In this document: positions 24,660 through 36,477 of the stretch, one piece after another
How the letters are laid out: each line of letters starts with the position of its first letter
How positions within the stretch are numbered: position 1 is the first letter of the stretch
Assembly (NCBI RefSeq): GCF_028554725.1
Contig: NC_071669.1
Coordinates: 33,036,001-33,100,000 of the forward strand
DNA: 64,000 nt
Origin: Zeugodacus cucurbitae
Lineage: Eukaryota; Arthropoda; Insecta; Diptera; Tephritidae
Reading direction: 5' to 3'
Program-made: the position numbers and the translations under genes
The notes under the pieces: model-generated
What the model was told of the DNA's origin: nothing
Database searches by the model: none
What the model saw: only the letters and a program-made list of their open reading frames with translations

Positions 24660-25880
24660 AAACGTGAAATAAAAATGGATAAAAAAGAGTTATAAATGGC
24701 AATTTTGGTATTTTTGAAAAACAAAAAGAAATTTAACGAAAGAATTCAATTGTTATTAAATACATTACTAGATAATGAAGTGCAATTAAAAGCAATAGTA
24801 GATTTTAAGGAAATCATTCTAGCTGGACTTGTAATCGGTCAGGCGCACCATCGACATATTTGGAAATTCGTGAGCAAATAGTTATTTCAACTTGGGATTG
24901 AAATCAAAAATTGTGTATTTTAAAGATCGAGGAGGTATATTTTGGGAGCACGATGTCCCAACCATGGATGACTCAAAGTTCAAAGAAAATTTTCGGCTAG
25001 ATAGAAGGGCATTCAAGAAAGTGTGCAAAAAGGTAAAGAGTATTGGAATACCCGCCGCATCCGCAAGAATTAAAAAGAATTGTAGAAGGTTTCAAACTGA
25101 TGGGGTTCCACCAATGCTTTGGTGCTGTAGATGGCTGCCACATCGAAGTCCAGCCCAAAAAAGAGGAAGCCATAGACTATTACAATTATAAAGGCTGGTA
25201 TTCAGTCATTTTGTTGGCAAGCTGTGATCAAAGTAAATTTGTGACTGTATTGATTCTCACACACATGTGTTTACATTTCTTATAACTTGCAGATCAAAGT
25301 TCACGTACATAAACATAGGATCCACTGGGAGAAATAATGACTTGTACATATTTGAGGGGAGTTCGCTTAAGAAATTACATGACCACGCTCGTATTTTTAA
25401 GGAAAATAACGAAATAATTGAAGGCATCAATGTACATGTGCTTCTTATTGGCGACTCAGCTTTTCGTTTATCACATCACATGATAAAATCATATCCATAT
25501 GGGGTTAATCAATCGCCTGTTGAAAAGCACCTTAATTATCGACTGTCCAAATGTCGCCGAGTGATCGAAAATGCCTTTGGTCAACTTAAAGCGCGCTTCT
25601 GTAAAGTTGGAAGAGGCTTGCAAGTTGCTCCTAAAATGTTAATATTATAATTAGAGCATGTTGCATTTTGCATAATTTTCTAAAGATTGAGAACGATGAA
25701 GTTTTTCCCGCATGGATACAAGAAGAAGCAGAAGATGAAAGAAGACATCAAACCAATCACACAACAAGATTACGAGAAAATGACCAAACAGCACCAGCGG
25801 TTAGGAATGCCATAGCAATGAGATTTCAAAACGGTACAAATTACGTTACTTACCACTGTAGCAGTTTTATTTTTCATTTA
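24660..25880 (+). pseudogene. PIF/Harbinger-type transposase, broken
   Basis: Pieces in several frames match the DDE nuclease (DDE_Tnp_4) of PIF/Harbinger. An N-terminal piece lies at 24696-24878, and an FRLDRRAFKKVCKKV piece near 25000. From 25043 comes GFHQCFGAVDGCHIEV with the first catalytic Asp, then YYNYKGWYSVILLASCDQ. From 25295 comes TYINIGSTGRNNDLYIFEGS with the second Asp, then LIGDSAFRLSHHMIKSYPYG. NYRLSKCRRVIENAFGQLKA follows near 25540 with the Glu. A C-terminal piece (HNFLKIENDEVFPAWI) lies from 25668. There is a stop at 24879, a deletion before 25043 and a shift near 25250. A small intron with a 'cttgcag' acceptor at 25292 is possible but its phase does not fit. TIRs were not found. 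Confidence 0.85.
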
Positions 25881-26265
25881 AAATTTCCTTTTTTAAATTA
25901 ATTTTTATCTATACTAATATTATAAAGCTGAAGAGTTTGTTTGTTTGTTTGAACGCGCTAATCTCCGAAACTGGTTCGAATGAATAATTCTTTTTGTATT
26001 GGATAGTCCATTTATCGAGGAAGGCTATAGGCTATATATATATATATAGCATCACGCTGCGACCAATAGCGATAGAGCGAAGAAACAGTGGTAAATGTGT
26101 AAAAAACGGGGGAAATTATTTATCTTTGACGGCTTGCGCTGCGAAAGCGGTTCAAGATACACAAAAGTTATGTATGAAAGAATTATTTCTCTTTTAATGA
26201 TCTAAAAAAAGTCCGTGAGTACCGTTTTTGTGATAACTAATTTGGTCGAAATTATTTGTTAGGGT

Positions 26266-26420
26266 TGTATTATATACTATAAATGATGATTTTCGTTATT
26301 ATATTGGACTTTATGCCGAATATATGGGTCAAATTGTGTGATATCTTAATAAAACTATAGGAATAAATAGCGAGAGTATAAAATGTTCTGTTGCACCCAA
26401 ACTTAGCCTTTCCTTATTTG
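26266..26420 (+). repeat. HINE-like repeat, 3' fragment
   Basis: It matches the last 155 bp of the family (ATATTGGACTTTATGCCGAA ... GCGAGAGTATAAAATGTTC), ending in CCTTTCCTTATTTG. It lies just upstream of the helicase remnant, as does a similar fragment in each array unit, so the array units and this Helitron probably share an ancestor that already carried it. Confidence 0.7.
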
Positions 26421-26499
26421 TTTTAGTATTGAAATATACTTGGAAGTACAGGGAAAAAGTAAACAAATATTGAAAATTTGCTAGAAAGATAATAATAAA

Positions 26500-27410
26500 A
26501 GAATTATATTTAAGTTGATAACAACGGCGGAACAGTTAATATTGATTTTGGCAACAATACGATTTCAAAATGGCATTGCGTTGGCTCTCGCATCTACTGG
26601 AATTGCTGCAACGTTACTAGAAGTTGGAAGAACGGCACATTCGGCACTGAAGCTTCCGTTAAACATGCAAATCAATGAAACACCTGTTTGCAAACTGATA
26701 GTATGAGATAAGTGCAATTCTCTAGACAGAACAATGAAAGATCTGTGGAATAATAATCGTCGCTTTGGTTGCGCAATGATACCGTTAGCTGGCGATTTTC
26801 GACAAATACTTCCTGTTATTCCAAAATCAACAGCGGTGGATGAATTGAATGTCTCAAGTCATAGTATTTGTGGCGGTACCTGAAAACCATATGATTGACC
26901 ATGAATATGCGAGTGTTCCTGCAACAGTATAAAATCACAGAAGAACTGTTAAAAATTGTAAATTGCAAATTCAGGGAGATTTGTGTGTTGAATTTCTAAT
27001 TTTTTTGGATTTGCTTGACGTTACATCTTAAAGTTGGATTCGTCATTATTATGTAATTATGTCGAAACTGTGTAATTGAACCCTGATTGTGACGCAGCTA
27101 TCGAATAATGTGATAGTTGCAAGAATTTTGAAAGGGAATTATAAGGGCAGAATGCTTGATTCCACCAATTCCTCTGAGTTCCAACGATTTGCCATTTCAG
27201 TTTAAACGTATTAGTTTCCACTGAAACTTGCATTTGCGATGTCAATCAACCGGTCACACAGACAGTCGCTGGAAATGTGTGGCATAAATCTGGAAATGCC
27301 ATGTTTTTCATACGGTCACGAGTTGAAAAACCATCTTCTCTGTACATTTACGCTCCGGAACAGAAAACAAAAAATGTTGTTTATCAAGCTGCGTTACATC
27401 GAAAAAAAAA
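26500..27410 (+). pseudogene. Helitron PIF1-like helicase, C-terminal half, frameshifted
   Basis: It reads TTAEQLILILATIRFQNG, then ALASTGIAATLLEVGRTAHS (helicase motif Ia region), LPLNMQINETPVCKL and, after a stop near 26704, FGCAMIPLAGDFRQILPVIP. Later frames give LSNNVIVARILKGNYKG near 27110. LPFQFKRISFPLKLAFAMSI lies near 27195 (motif V region). A GINLEMPCFS piece and a PEQKTKNVVYQAAL piece lie near 27290-27390, the usual end of Helitron helicases. The Walker A motif is only partly visible and several frameshifts are present. It is clearly non-functional, but more complete than the array fragments. Confidence 0.85.
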
Positions 27411-27429
27411 TGTAGAAAAATCGCAAATA

Positions 27430-27996
27430 CAGTATACTCTCGAAAAGTTAATTCTCAGAAAGTAAATAATTTCGGAAAAGTTAATCACCTTTTAGATGAC
27501 ACATGCACCTCGAAAAAGTAAATTTTTTAATTTACTTTTCAGAGAGTGTGATAAAAAATTCGAAACGAAGCAAGCAGCGTTTTTTACGATGTTGCAAAAA
27601 CACTTACTCTCTTGTTTATCGCGTCTTTTTAGTAAATAAACTCTCCTACTTGATCCACTGGTTTAAAAATGAAAACGATGCAAATCAGGTGTCAGACTTT
27701 TTGAATTGTCGTACAAAAATGGTCAGAAAATATATTGCAAAAGAAAAAAAAACAAAAGAATATTCAAGATTTTTTCTCTTCATAGTAAATACATATGTAT
27801 GTATGTAAATGTAAATATGTTTTTCATGTAAATCCATATGTTTTAATGAAGCAAATAAATGAATGAATTTTTTAAGTTTAAAAATGCATTTAATATTATA
27901 AAAACAGATAATTTATGTATATATTTGGAAAAGTAAATTATTCGAAAAAGTAAATTACCCAAAATACCAATCGATTTACTTTTCGAGAGTATACTG
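27430..27996. mobile_element. pogo/Tc1-mariner-type MITE, 567 bp, TA target
   Basis: Inverted ends CAGTATACTCTCGAAAAGT are flanked on both sides by TA. The interior repeats a GAAAAAGTAAATT-like motif near each end. A reading frame of about 100 codons (27503-27808) encodes a Lys/Asn-rich peptide I do not recognise. The element inserted just after the helicase remnant's C-terminus. Confidence 0.85.
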
Positions 27997-28020
27997 TAAA
28001 TGCCAACGCACTTAATTTTG

Positions 28021-28342
28021 TTTGGATATGCTTTATTTTCCGCTTAAAATGACAGTGGATAGTTTATGACAGATATTCCGTGGAGACGGTGCGTGATGTA
28101 TATGACTTTTACCCGTTTCCCTGCAAGACGGGTAATTTTCAACTAACATGTTACCGCTATGTTACTCTAAACATTAGCACAAATTAATTTTTCTGTTACT
28201 TTTGTTCGAAGCATGGGAAAGAAGTAACACTATGCCCGTACTCGTTCAATGCTCTTCTCACTCTATCCAATTACATTTTAAATAAGTGGTCCCGTTCTAC
28301 GATATCATATATGCCCCCTACTGGTCAAGCTTTGACAACTAA
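28021..28342. other. Unassigned sequence between MITEs
   Basis: AT-rich, no coding or repeat boundary recognised. It contains 'cctgcaagacgggtaa', also approximated near 31415, which hints at an unidentified repeat. Confidence 0.4.
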
Positions 28343-29334
28343 AGCTCCAGTTACCGATGCTTGACTTGACCTAGAGAGACTTGAGAACTGTCACATAAAA
28401 GATCCGTTTAATGGGCCTTGCATGTATTTGATTACCGAACGCATGACTTGACTTGAAAGTCTGTTGAATTTAGAACTCTAAGTTACGTTGACATTTGTAC
28501 TGCTCTCCCTCTCTCACTGCTTCTCTTTTCATTCTCATTATGACACTATTCCAGTGTTGCCTGAATGTTTTCGTTTAAAATTAAATATGTTAAAATTCTA
28601 ATCTTTAATATTTATAAATCTTCAAATAAAGAAAAAATTAGATAATTCAGAGGAAAATACCTTTTTCACAACAATTATTTTTTAATGTGTTTAATAAAAA
28701 AATCTTTTATTTTATTTATAACGCAAATACTTGTTTAACTTTAAATGCAATAAACAAATCAAATCAAATAGGTTCGATATGAGGATAATTTTTGCAACAG
28801 AAACATAACTATTGCGAATCTCTCCAAGAATTTGTGGTGATCTGCTCAGAAAAAAATATTTTGCGAATTTATGTAATGAAAAATTGATTGTAAATGTTCA
28901 AATACAATTTGAATAAATTATTTATTCACCTATCATTTATCCGCTTGGCTGGCTCCAATTTATTACATCTTCTAACAATTCTAAATATCGAAAAACTGAA
29001 CTACGCGTGCACGTTTCTTTTGTGCTATTCTGCTCAAAGCTATATTCATATATGTATTTATTAAAGAGTTTTCTTTCAAACAGAAAATCTTAACGTGTTC
29101 ACAGATTTCCTAATAGTGAAGTTTTTTTGTATACTAGTTTTAAAATCTTCAATCTTGGTGATATTTTAATTTAAAAAACTTAGTTTTAAAGCTAAATCTG
29201 AACATCTGGCAACTCTACCCAGAAACTATAATAATAACAGCTGAAGTTGAAGTTGTGTGAAGTATAACTGCATCTAAGTTTTGCAAGCCAAATTTTTCGA
29301 AGCTGAGTCAAGTCAAGCATCGGTAACTGGAGCT
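28343..29334. mobile_element. PIF/Harbinger-like MITE, 992 bp, TAA target
   Basis: Perfect terminal inverted repeats of 28 bp start AGCTCCAGTTACCGATGCTT. The 3-bp flanks are both TAA (28340-28342 and 29335-29337), fitting the TWA targets of PIF/Harbinger. The interior is AT-rich and encodes nothing. The family name is unknown. Confidence 0.85.
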
Positions 29335-29337
29335 TAA

Positions 29338-30585
29338 CAGTCTATTAATGGCATCATTTGTTTTCCTATTTGGCATGTTATATATATGTTACCATTGCTG
29401 AAACATATGTTAGCACCTATGTTAACCCTATTTTACTCAGAACAAATGTATTTGTTACCATACGACTCATTGTTTGTGCTAGCACTTTGTTACAGAGATA
29501 AAGAGATGTACAACTCTCATCTCACTGGAATTGAGAGCTCAATATCAAACGTCAAAACCACCTAAAGTTTGACAGTTTGTCGAGATGAGGAGGTTTTGAC
29601 GTTTCGCAATTGGAAAAGAGGGACGGCCATATTGAAATGTTGCAAAAAAATAATGCGACGGAGACATTTATAACCGCCGTGCAAGATCACTTATTAGAAC
29701 TTAAAACAATAAATATAAAAGAAATCGCGAAGTTTTAAGGTATTTGAAGAAATGTTTTGTGATCTGCAGCAGCGAGATTTTAGTTTTCCATGGAAAAAAA
29801 TATTATTTGCCAGTTGATACGTATTGATTTACTTTATTTACCACTGAAAGTTTGAAAACCGGTTGGTTTAATATACCATAATATCACTAACCGAGATTTA
29901 AATAGTTATTATTTATATTAATCGTTAAGTGTAAAATAATTATTAGCCGTAATAAATGTTGGGTATTTTAATTTAAATGCCCAAAAATTTGTATTTTGTC
30001 TGATCTGGTAATAATGCAAAATGTTATAAAAAAACGCAAATTTTGAGGCGCTCTCACACTGGAATAAGTTGGACATCCCTTTATCCCTGGTTTGTTCCCT
30101 GTAACATGGGCATCTGTTACCTTTTTTGCGCTAACAAATAACAAAACAATAATTTTTTGTTTCATTTTTCTTTATTTACTTACTTTATATTACAAATTCA
30201 AATGCTTATTTATATAGATATACACATAAACTTAACCAAGTTAAACTTATTATAAAATTCTTACAATCGCAAGTATTTTTTAATTTTTAGTAAACTATAT
30301 CTTATTAAATTTTTAACCTAAATATACATATTTAAGTACATTGCCGCATAGAGACATTGTCTTACGAGGATTGGCGACATGTGTGAAATAATGCCTATAG
30401 GAAAAACGAAATGTCCTTTAGTTTTTGCTGCTTTTTCAATATTATATATACTTACCATTGGATTTAATACCGAAAATAAATTTGCAACTTTTGAAGCATT
30501 TTGCAAATGTCAATGCACATTTGTCACAACAGATTTAATTGCCGATAGTACATATAAAAACTTGACCTTAAGCTACCAGGGGTCG
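29338..30585. other. Intergenic stretch, no supported gene
   Basis: Contains a 16-bp inverted pair (29548-29563 and 29588-29603) and short open frames near 29638-29740 (+) and 30318-30506 (-). These look protein-like but lack any start, splice or full domain that I can support. The remainder is AT-rich. Confidence 0.4.
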
Positions 30586-31125
30586 TCATCAAAAGGGGGG
30601 TGTCTCATCCGAGGCTTTCGTAGATTTTTCATTGGGGGGTGTTTTTATGTGGTGGGTCCCAAACCCTACGCACAACCGCATAAGCGGGCTTCGCCTTCTC
30701 ACTTGAGCTCGCCTTCAAACGGATGTCTGTTGGCTACCCAGAGGATACTTGGTCTAAAACCGGAAGTCGTGAGCTGCTTGAACCATGTGGAGAAGAATCG
30801 TTTCTGGCCACTCCCAAGTGAGTGACAATCAAAAACTTTCCTCACTTGCGTGAACTTCTACACATGATCCCATCAGTGATCTCAGTGTGCTCTGCCCAAT
30901 CCATAAAAAGGGAGATCCCACAATCTGCGCCAATTACCGTGGGATCAGCCTCCTAAATATCGCATACAAGGTTCTATCGAGCGTATTGTGTGAAAGACTA
31001 AAGCCCACCGTCAACAAACTGATTGGACCTTATCAGTGTGGCTTTAGACCTGGAAAATCGACAACTGACCAGATATTCACCATGCGCCAAATCTTGGAAA
31101 AGACCCGAGAAATACACTAAATATA
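30586..31125 (+). pseudogene. RTE-like LINE fragment with inverted 5' part
   Basis: 30586-30870 is the reverse complement of the 5' region of the larger copy at 32551-32830. 30865-31120 then reads an RT segment in plus orientation: LCPIHKKGDPTICANYRGIS, then LLNIAYKVLSSVLCERLKP and a GPYQCGFRPGKSTTDQIF stretch. This corresponds to 34260-34490 of the larger copy. The opposite orientation of the two pieces fits a 5'-inversion (twin-priming) insertion. It ends before the YADD box. Confidence 0.8.
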
Positions 31126-32112
31126 GCACTCTTTATTGTATTTGGAACAAGGTCTATATCAAATATGCTACTAACCTGAATATATGAATGGGGTTCGCTC
31201 CTCAATAGTAGTTTGTCTGCAAATATATAAATTGTAGTAATAAAAACTTAACAAATTAAATACATCTCGATGTACTTACATTTTAAACCGTTTTCTTTGT
31301 ACTTATTCTACAAATAGAAATAAATAAGTTAATTTTTATAATAATAATTTCAAAAAAGACGGTTACCTGGTTACATGACAAATTTTTTTCACAAAATGGC
31401 AATTTTTCCTCTCCCTGCAAGACAGGTACCGGCAAATTCTTCGGTGAAATGCCAGGGAGCGGTACCAGCAGTTTCAATGTAAGTGTCAATGCCATTCTTA
31501 AGGGCGAATTGACAAAAGTACACGCAACTCTTGTGCCCTTTCTTGCACATTACATTCATCATTTATCAATGTATATATACCTCTTGCACAATTTCGGGAA
31601 TGTTATAGGTACTATCACGGATGAAAGACCCAAAACTGCACGTGTACTTTCAGTACTGCGACCCACAAAAGCCCAGAAACTATTCCGGCTATTTTCGGTT
31701 AGTTCTACCAAAATCCCAAATTAGAATGTCATAACAAAATCATTAATTATATTTCATATTTATTGAAAATATCATGCCATTTAGGTGTTATTATTATAAT
31801 TACTTTATACATGTATTATCGTACTACACTATGTACATATGAATATATGTACGTATTGACTAGCTGAACAATTTTTGCTATCGGACAAATGCTGAAGGAA
31901 AAGTGGCAAATGTCAAATACCCCGTGCGGCCTGGAAGTGTAAGCTGCGCTCATTATGTGAGGACTCCTTTGGTTTCAATAGGAGTTTTTGTAAGATCTGT
32001 TCTTTCATTAATTTCACTAGTACTAGATTCGTCCATTTTCTGGGAGGAGGGTTTCTATAAAATATAAAGTAAAATTAGAATTTTTAGAACATAAAAGTAG
32101 GTAATAATTACG
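31126..32112. other. AT-rich stretch with possible orphan exon
   Basis: A plus-strand open frame at 31449-31721 has balanced composition but no recognisable domain. On the minus strand, about 31945-32056, an open piece rich in Ser/Thr/Glu follows a plausible acceptor (tttatag) and could belong to the orphan gene at 32113-32540, though that gene already has a stop. Neither is supported enough for a gene call. Confidence 0.3.
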
Positions 32113-32540
32113 TTATGTTTCAGGAATTCTAAATCTAGCACAAGCAACGTTCACGTATTTCCATTGAACTAATTTCGGTGAATCCATGTCCTTATAAAGC
32201 GATACAACAACGTTATGATTGCTCAATACAAGGTGAAAATGAATCGAAAAAGTCCTCCTAATTGAACATACAAGAAGTTTTTAAATTTCAATGATCACAA
32301 ACATTCACTTAAATTTACCCTTTAATTTCAGAGTTTTAGCTGCTAATGGCACGGCCAACTGAGGGGCCGGTAATTCTAAAAATAATGCAACTGCTTTGCC
32401 CTCTAACTCATTGGCAAAACTCAGTTTACACACGTCGCGATGATAAAGGGTTACAAAAGCACCTAAACAATGTCGTGTTAGTTCTTCTCGGGCTTGTGTT
32501 GAGCAAAAAGTTAAATTGCACGTAAGCAAAAGCAGGATGG
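32113..32540 (-). pseudogene. Two orphan exons of an unidentified, probably secreted protein; start lost
   Basis: Exon A (32540-32319) reads a hydrophobic SILLLLTCNLTFCSTQA, like the end of a signal peptide. About 58 residues with two further Cys follow, ending ..KTLKLKG. Exon B (32257-32113) reads RTFSIHFHLVLSNHNVVVSL through a WKYVNVACARFRIPET C-terminus to a stop. The 61-bp gap has a GT donor and TAG acceptor, and both sides are phase 2, so splicing keeps the frame. There is no in-frame ATG: the RTE-like LINE starts at about 32551, immediately upstream, and the first in-frame codon beyond is a stop. It therefore looks like a host gene decapitated by the LINE, or whose first exon now lies beyond it. 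I do not recognise the family. Confidence 0.55.
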
Positions 32541-32550
32541 AGTCATATGT

Positions 32551-35505
32551 AGAAGTTCACGTAAGTGAGGAAAGTTTCTGAATGTCATTCACTTGGGATT
32601 GGCCAGGAACGATTCTTTTACATGTGGCTCAAGCAGCTCACGACTTCCGGTCTTAGATCAAGTATCCTCTGGGTAGCCAACAGACATCCGTTTGAGGCGA
32701 GCTAAAGTGATAAGACGAAACCCGCTTATGCGGTTGTGCGTAGGGTTTGGGACCCACCACATAAAAACACCCCCCAATGAAAAGGAAGAAACAGCCTCGG
32801 ATGAGAGACCCCAATTTTGATGACGACCACTGCAAACGTTTAAAGGACTACGAATTAAGGGCATGCACCTCGAATGTCCGGACCCTTAATTGGGAAGGCG
32901 CCTCTGCCCAGCTGGTTGATGTCCTCGTAAGAGTAAAGGCTGACATCACCGCATATAAAGGAGCGCAAATTCGGTGTGGGATTCGTGGTGGGAGAGAGAC
33001 TCCGTCGTCGAGTCCTGGAATTCACTCCGGTGGATGAACGTTTAGCCACAATCCGCATCAAAGCGAGGTTCTTCAACATATCGCTGATTTGCGCCCACGC
33101 CCCGACGGAAGAGAAGGACGAAGTGATCAAAGATACCTTGTATGAGCGCCTAGAACGTACCTATGAGCGCTGCCCCTGCCACGATGTCAAAATCGTGCTT
33201 GGCGATTTCAACGCTAGGGTGGGTAAAGAAGGTGTCTTTGGCACAACAGTCGGAAAATTCAGCCTCCATGACGAAACATCACCAAACGGTCTGAGACTGA
33301 TCGACTTCGCCGAGGCCCGAAATATGGTCGTATGTAGTACTAGATTCCAGCATAAGAAAATCCAACAAGCTACTTGGCTGTCCCCGGATCGAATCACTTG
33401 CAACCAGATCGAACATGTTGTGATAGATGGACGACATGTCTTCAGTGTGTTCATGATGTGCGTACGCTTTGTGGTCCCAACATCAACTCGGACCACTATC
33501 TTGTAGTAGCTAAAATACGCACCCGCCTCTGTGTAGAAAACCGCACACGTCAACAAACACAAGGAAGGTTCGACATCGAGAAGCTGCAATCACAACCGAC
33601 AGCCGAACGATTTTCTACCCGATTTGCACTCCTGTTCTCTGAGAGCACTCATGAGCATCTCGGTATGAGGGAACTGTGGGATGGCATATCAAACTCCTTA
33701 CGTACAGCTGCAACCGAAACAATTGGCTTTCGGAAAAGTCAAAAAAACAGCTGGTGGAGAGAAAACAGACTGCCCACCTCGCAATGTTGCGATCGACCGC
33801 AACACGAGCGGGATGGGAAAGATACCGAGAGCTGAAGAGGGAAGCAAGCTGGCCGACAGGGGTAATGCTCGAAAATTTTACGAAAGGATCCGGCGACTAA
33901 CTGAAGGTTTCAAGACCGGAGCACACTCCTGTAGGACACCCAGAGGTGATCTAGTTATTGATGACCAGAGTATACTGAGTTTGCGGAGGGAACACTTCTC
34001 CAGCCTGCTGAATGGCAGTGAAAGTACAACACCAAGAGATGGCGAACCCGATTCCCCAATCGACGACGATGGAGCAGATGTTCCATTGCCCGACCGTGAA
34101 GAAATTCGAATAGCAATTACCCGCTTGAAGAACAATAAGGCGGCGGGGGCCGATGGATTACCGGACGAGCTATTCAAATACGGCGGCGAAGAGCTGATAA
34201 GGTACTTGCATCAGCTTCTTTGCAGAATATGGTCGGAAGAAAGCACGCCTGACGACTGGAATCTCAGTGTACTCTGCCCAATATAAAAAAGGGGACCCCA
34301 CAATTTGCGTCAATTACCGTGGGATAAGACTCCTCAACATCGCGTATAAGGTTCTGTCGAGCGTATTGTGTGAAAGACTAAAGCCCACCGTCAACAAACC
34401 GATTGGACCTTATCAGCTCGGCTTTAGACCTGGAAAATCAACAACAGACCAGATATTCACCATGCGCCAAATTCAGGAGAAGACCCGTGAAAATAGGTCG
34501 ACTTTAAAGCTGCTTTCGACAGCACGAAAAGGAGCTGCCTTTATGACGCGCAAAACTAATACGGCTGTGTAAGCTGACGTTAAGCAACACCAAAAGCTCC
34601 GTCAGGATCGGGAAGGACCTCTGCGAGCCGTTCGATACCTGTGAAGGTTTTAGACAAGGTGACTCACTCTCGTGTGATTTCTTTAACCTGATACTGGAGA
34701 AAATAATACGAGCTGCAGAGCTAAATAGAGAAGGTACAATCTTCTATAAGAGTGTACAGCTACTGGCGTACGCCGATGATATCGATAACATTGGAAACAA
34801 CACCCGCGCCGTTAGTTCTGCTTTTTCCAGACTGAATAAGGAAGCGAAGCGTATGGGTCTGGTGGTGAAGTTGTAGATAATTTCGTCTACCCTGGAACCA
34901 GCATTAACAGCAATAACAATGTCAGCCTGGAAATCCAACGCAGAATCACTCTTGCCAACAGGTGCTACTATGGACTAAGTAGGCAATTGAAAAGTAAAGT
35001 CCTCTCTCGACGAACAAAAATCTAACTCTACAAGTCTCTCGTCATTCCCGTTCTTCTTTACGGTGCAGAAGCGTGGACGATGTCAACATCCGATGAGACG
35101 GCACTAGGAGTTTTCGAGAGAAAGGTTTTGCGGAAGATTTATGGTACCTTAAACATTGGCAACGGCGAATACCGCAGACGATGGAACGATGAGCTGTATG
35201 TGTTATTCGACGACATAGACATAGTCCAGCGAATAAAAAACAGTGGCTACTCTGGCTAGGTCATATTGTACGAATGGATGAAAGAGCTCCAGCTCTGAAA
35301 GTATTCGATGCAGTACCCGCTGGTGGAAGCCGAGGAAGAGGGAGACCTCCACTCCGATAGAAGGACCAGGTGGAGAGGGACCTGGCTTCACTTGGTATAA
35401 CCAATTGGCGAAAAACTGCCAGAAGGAGGGATACGTGGCGCGCTATTGTGGACTCGGCTATAACCGTGTAAGCGGTGACTACGCCAGTCAAGAAGAAAAA
35501 GAAAA
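32551..35505 (+). pseudogene. RTE-like LINE, nearly full length, frameshifted
   Basis: Endonuclease domain (about 32850-33520): LRACTSNVRTLNWEGASAQL, then GVGFVVGERLRRRVLEFTPV, ISLICAHAPTEEKDEV and VKIVLGDFNARVGKEGVFGT (catalytic Asp and Asn), and HVVIDGRH. A linker follows. The RT domain runs from about 34100: LKNNKAAGADGLPDELFKYG, GFRPGKSTTDQIFTMRQI, GFRQGDSLSCDFFNLILEKI near 34650, and LLAYADDIDNIG near 34755 with the YADD box. The C-terminal segment from 35050 reads LLYGAEAWTMSTSDETALGV. Several frame changes (near 32960, 33480, 33680, 34270 and 34500) kill it. The 3' end is 'taagcggtgactacgcc' plus an A/G-rich tail. The RTE clade name is inference from motif wording. Confidence 0.85.
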
Positions 35506-36477
35506 AAATGACATTAAACCTAATATCTGGTGTGTAAATGATTTGTGTTCGATGTAGCAGCGTTTGCAGACATAGTTCTGAATTTGCTTGCAGCACATAT
35601 TCCATCGATTCGAAAGTTCTACGCTGCTACCATAAGTGACACCAATTCGGTTGCGTACCTTTAACGCGCCGTATGAGGTTTGAAATATCTGTATGGAAAA
35701 TTTTAGAATTTAAGGCAAGATAATATTATTATATTCAACAATTATTTACGTATTCAATGGTTTCGCCCTCGCAATGAAGTATTACTGTATCATGTGCTGA
35801 ACACATAGAAGACGACAAGCGACATCTGTCAAATATTAAAATACACGCGTTCTTATGGGCACAGATTTTTTGACAACAGCACGACAACGCGACAACAGGC
35901 TTGTAGCTGTCGTTGTCGCTAAATTAAAAATGTTTCTAATTTTGGCGACGACAAAGGGCAGCTGTAGAGTTGCCACTAATATGTGAAATGTAAAATTATT
36001 AAAAGTTATAACAAAGATGACATTTTGCCAGCATAAACGTAAAATAGCTTTGATTCGCTGCCGTCTTCAAGACGCTGGCTTCAAAGCAACATTTGTGATC
36101 AGCCGTCGCTTCACCCTCTTCAATTCCATATTTTGGCTTTAGAAAATTTAATTTTACGTTTTTAAAATGCGTGCTTCAATAATTTAAACTTTAATTAGGC
36201 TGCAGATGACTGATTTAAATAAAACACGCAAAATAATACTTCACAAGCAGCCATGATATAAATCAAAACAAAACTTGTTTAAACACGAGAACTTTGGTTG
36301 TTTCTTTCTATCATTCAGGGTGCTGTACGAAAGAAGAGTTGAGGTAAATGTTTATGCACATTTCGCCCTTTGTTGCATATGTGTGTATGTAGTGGTGTTA
36401 TTAACATTTCTTTGAATGTGTTGGAGTTTGCTGGGCTTTTAACATGTTATTTACAAATGTAAATGTTGTAATTGCCC
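35506..36477. other. Intergenic stretch, no supported gene
   Basis: No coding, TIR or LINE signature recognised. A 'gacaacagcacgacaacgcg' region near 35870-35910 is CAACRR-rich. Poly-AT composition otherwise. Confidence 0.4.

Larger units (their letters stand above)
25908..28020 (+). mobile_element. Second Helitron, degenerate
   Basis: The left end is TCTATACTAATATTATAAAG after an A at 25907, the classic insect Helitron start, followed by a 'gaacgcgctaatctccgaaa' phrase. A helicase pseudogene lies at 26500-27410. A HINE-like fragment and a TA-flanked MITE are nested inside. No CTAG-type 3' end was found, so the right boundary given is only the end of visible helicase flank. Confidence 0.65.

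Noticed and set aside
25247..25292. Intron in the Harbinger transposase
   Set aside because: A good acceptor is present, but no GT donor gives the required phase with a plausible length, so a frameshift in a pseudogene is simpler.
30318..30506. Minus-strand peptide faintly like the C-terminal domain of IS110-type transposases
   Set aside because: Only about 60 residues, no ATG, upstream stop, and no further domain in any frame. The resemblance is too weak for a bacterial-type element claim.
31449..31721. 91-codon plus-strand frame
   Set aside because: Composition is protein-like but there are no domain, splice or neighbour clues; not called as a gene.
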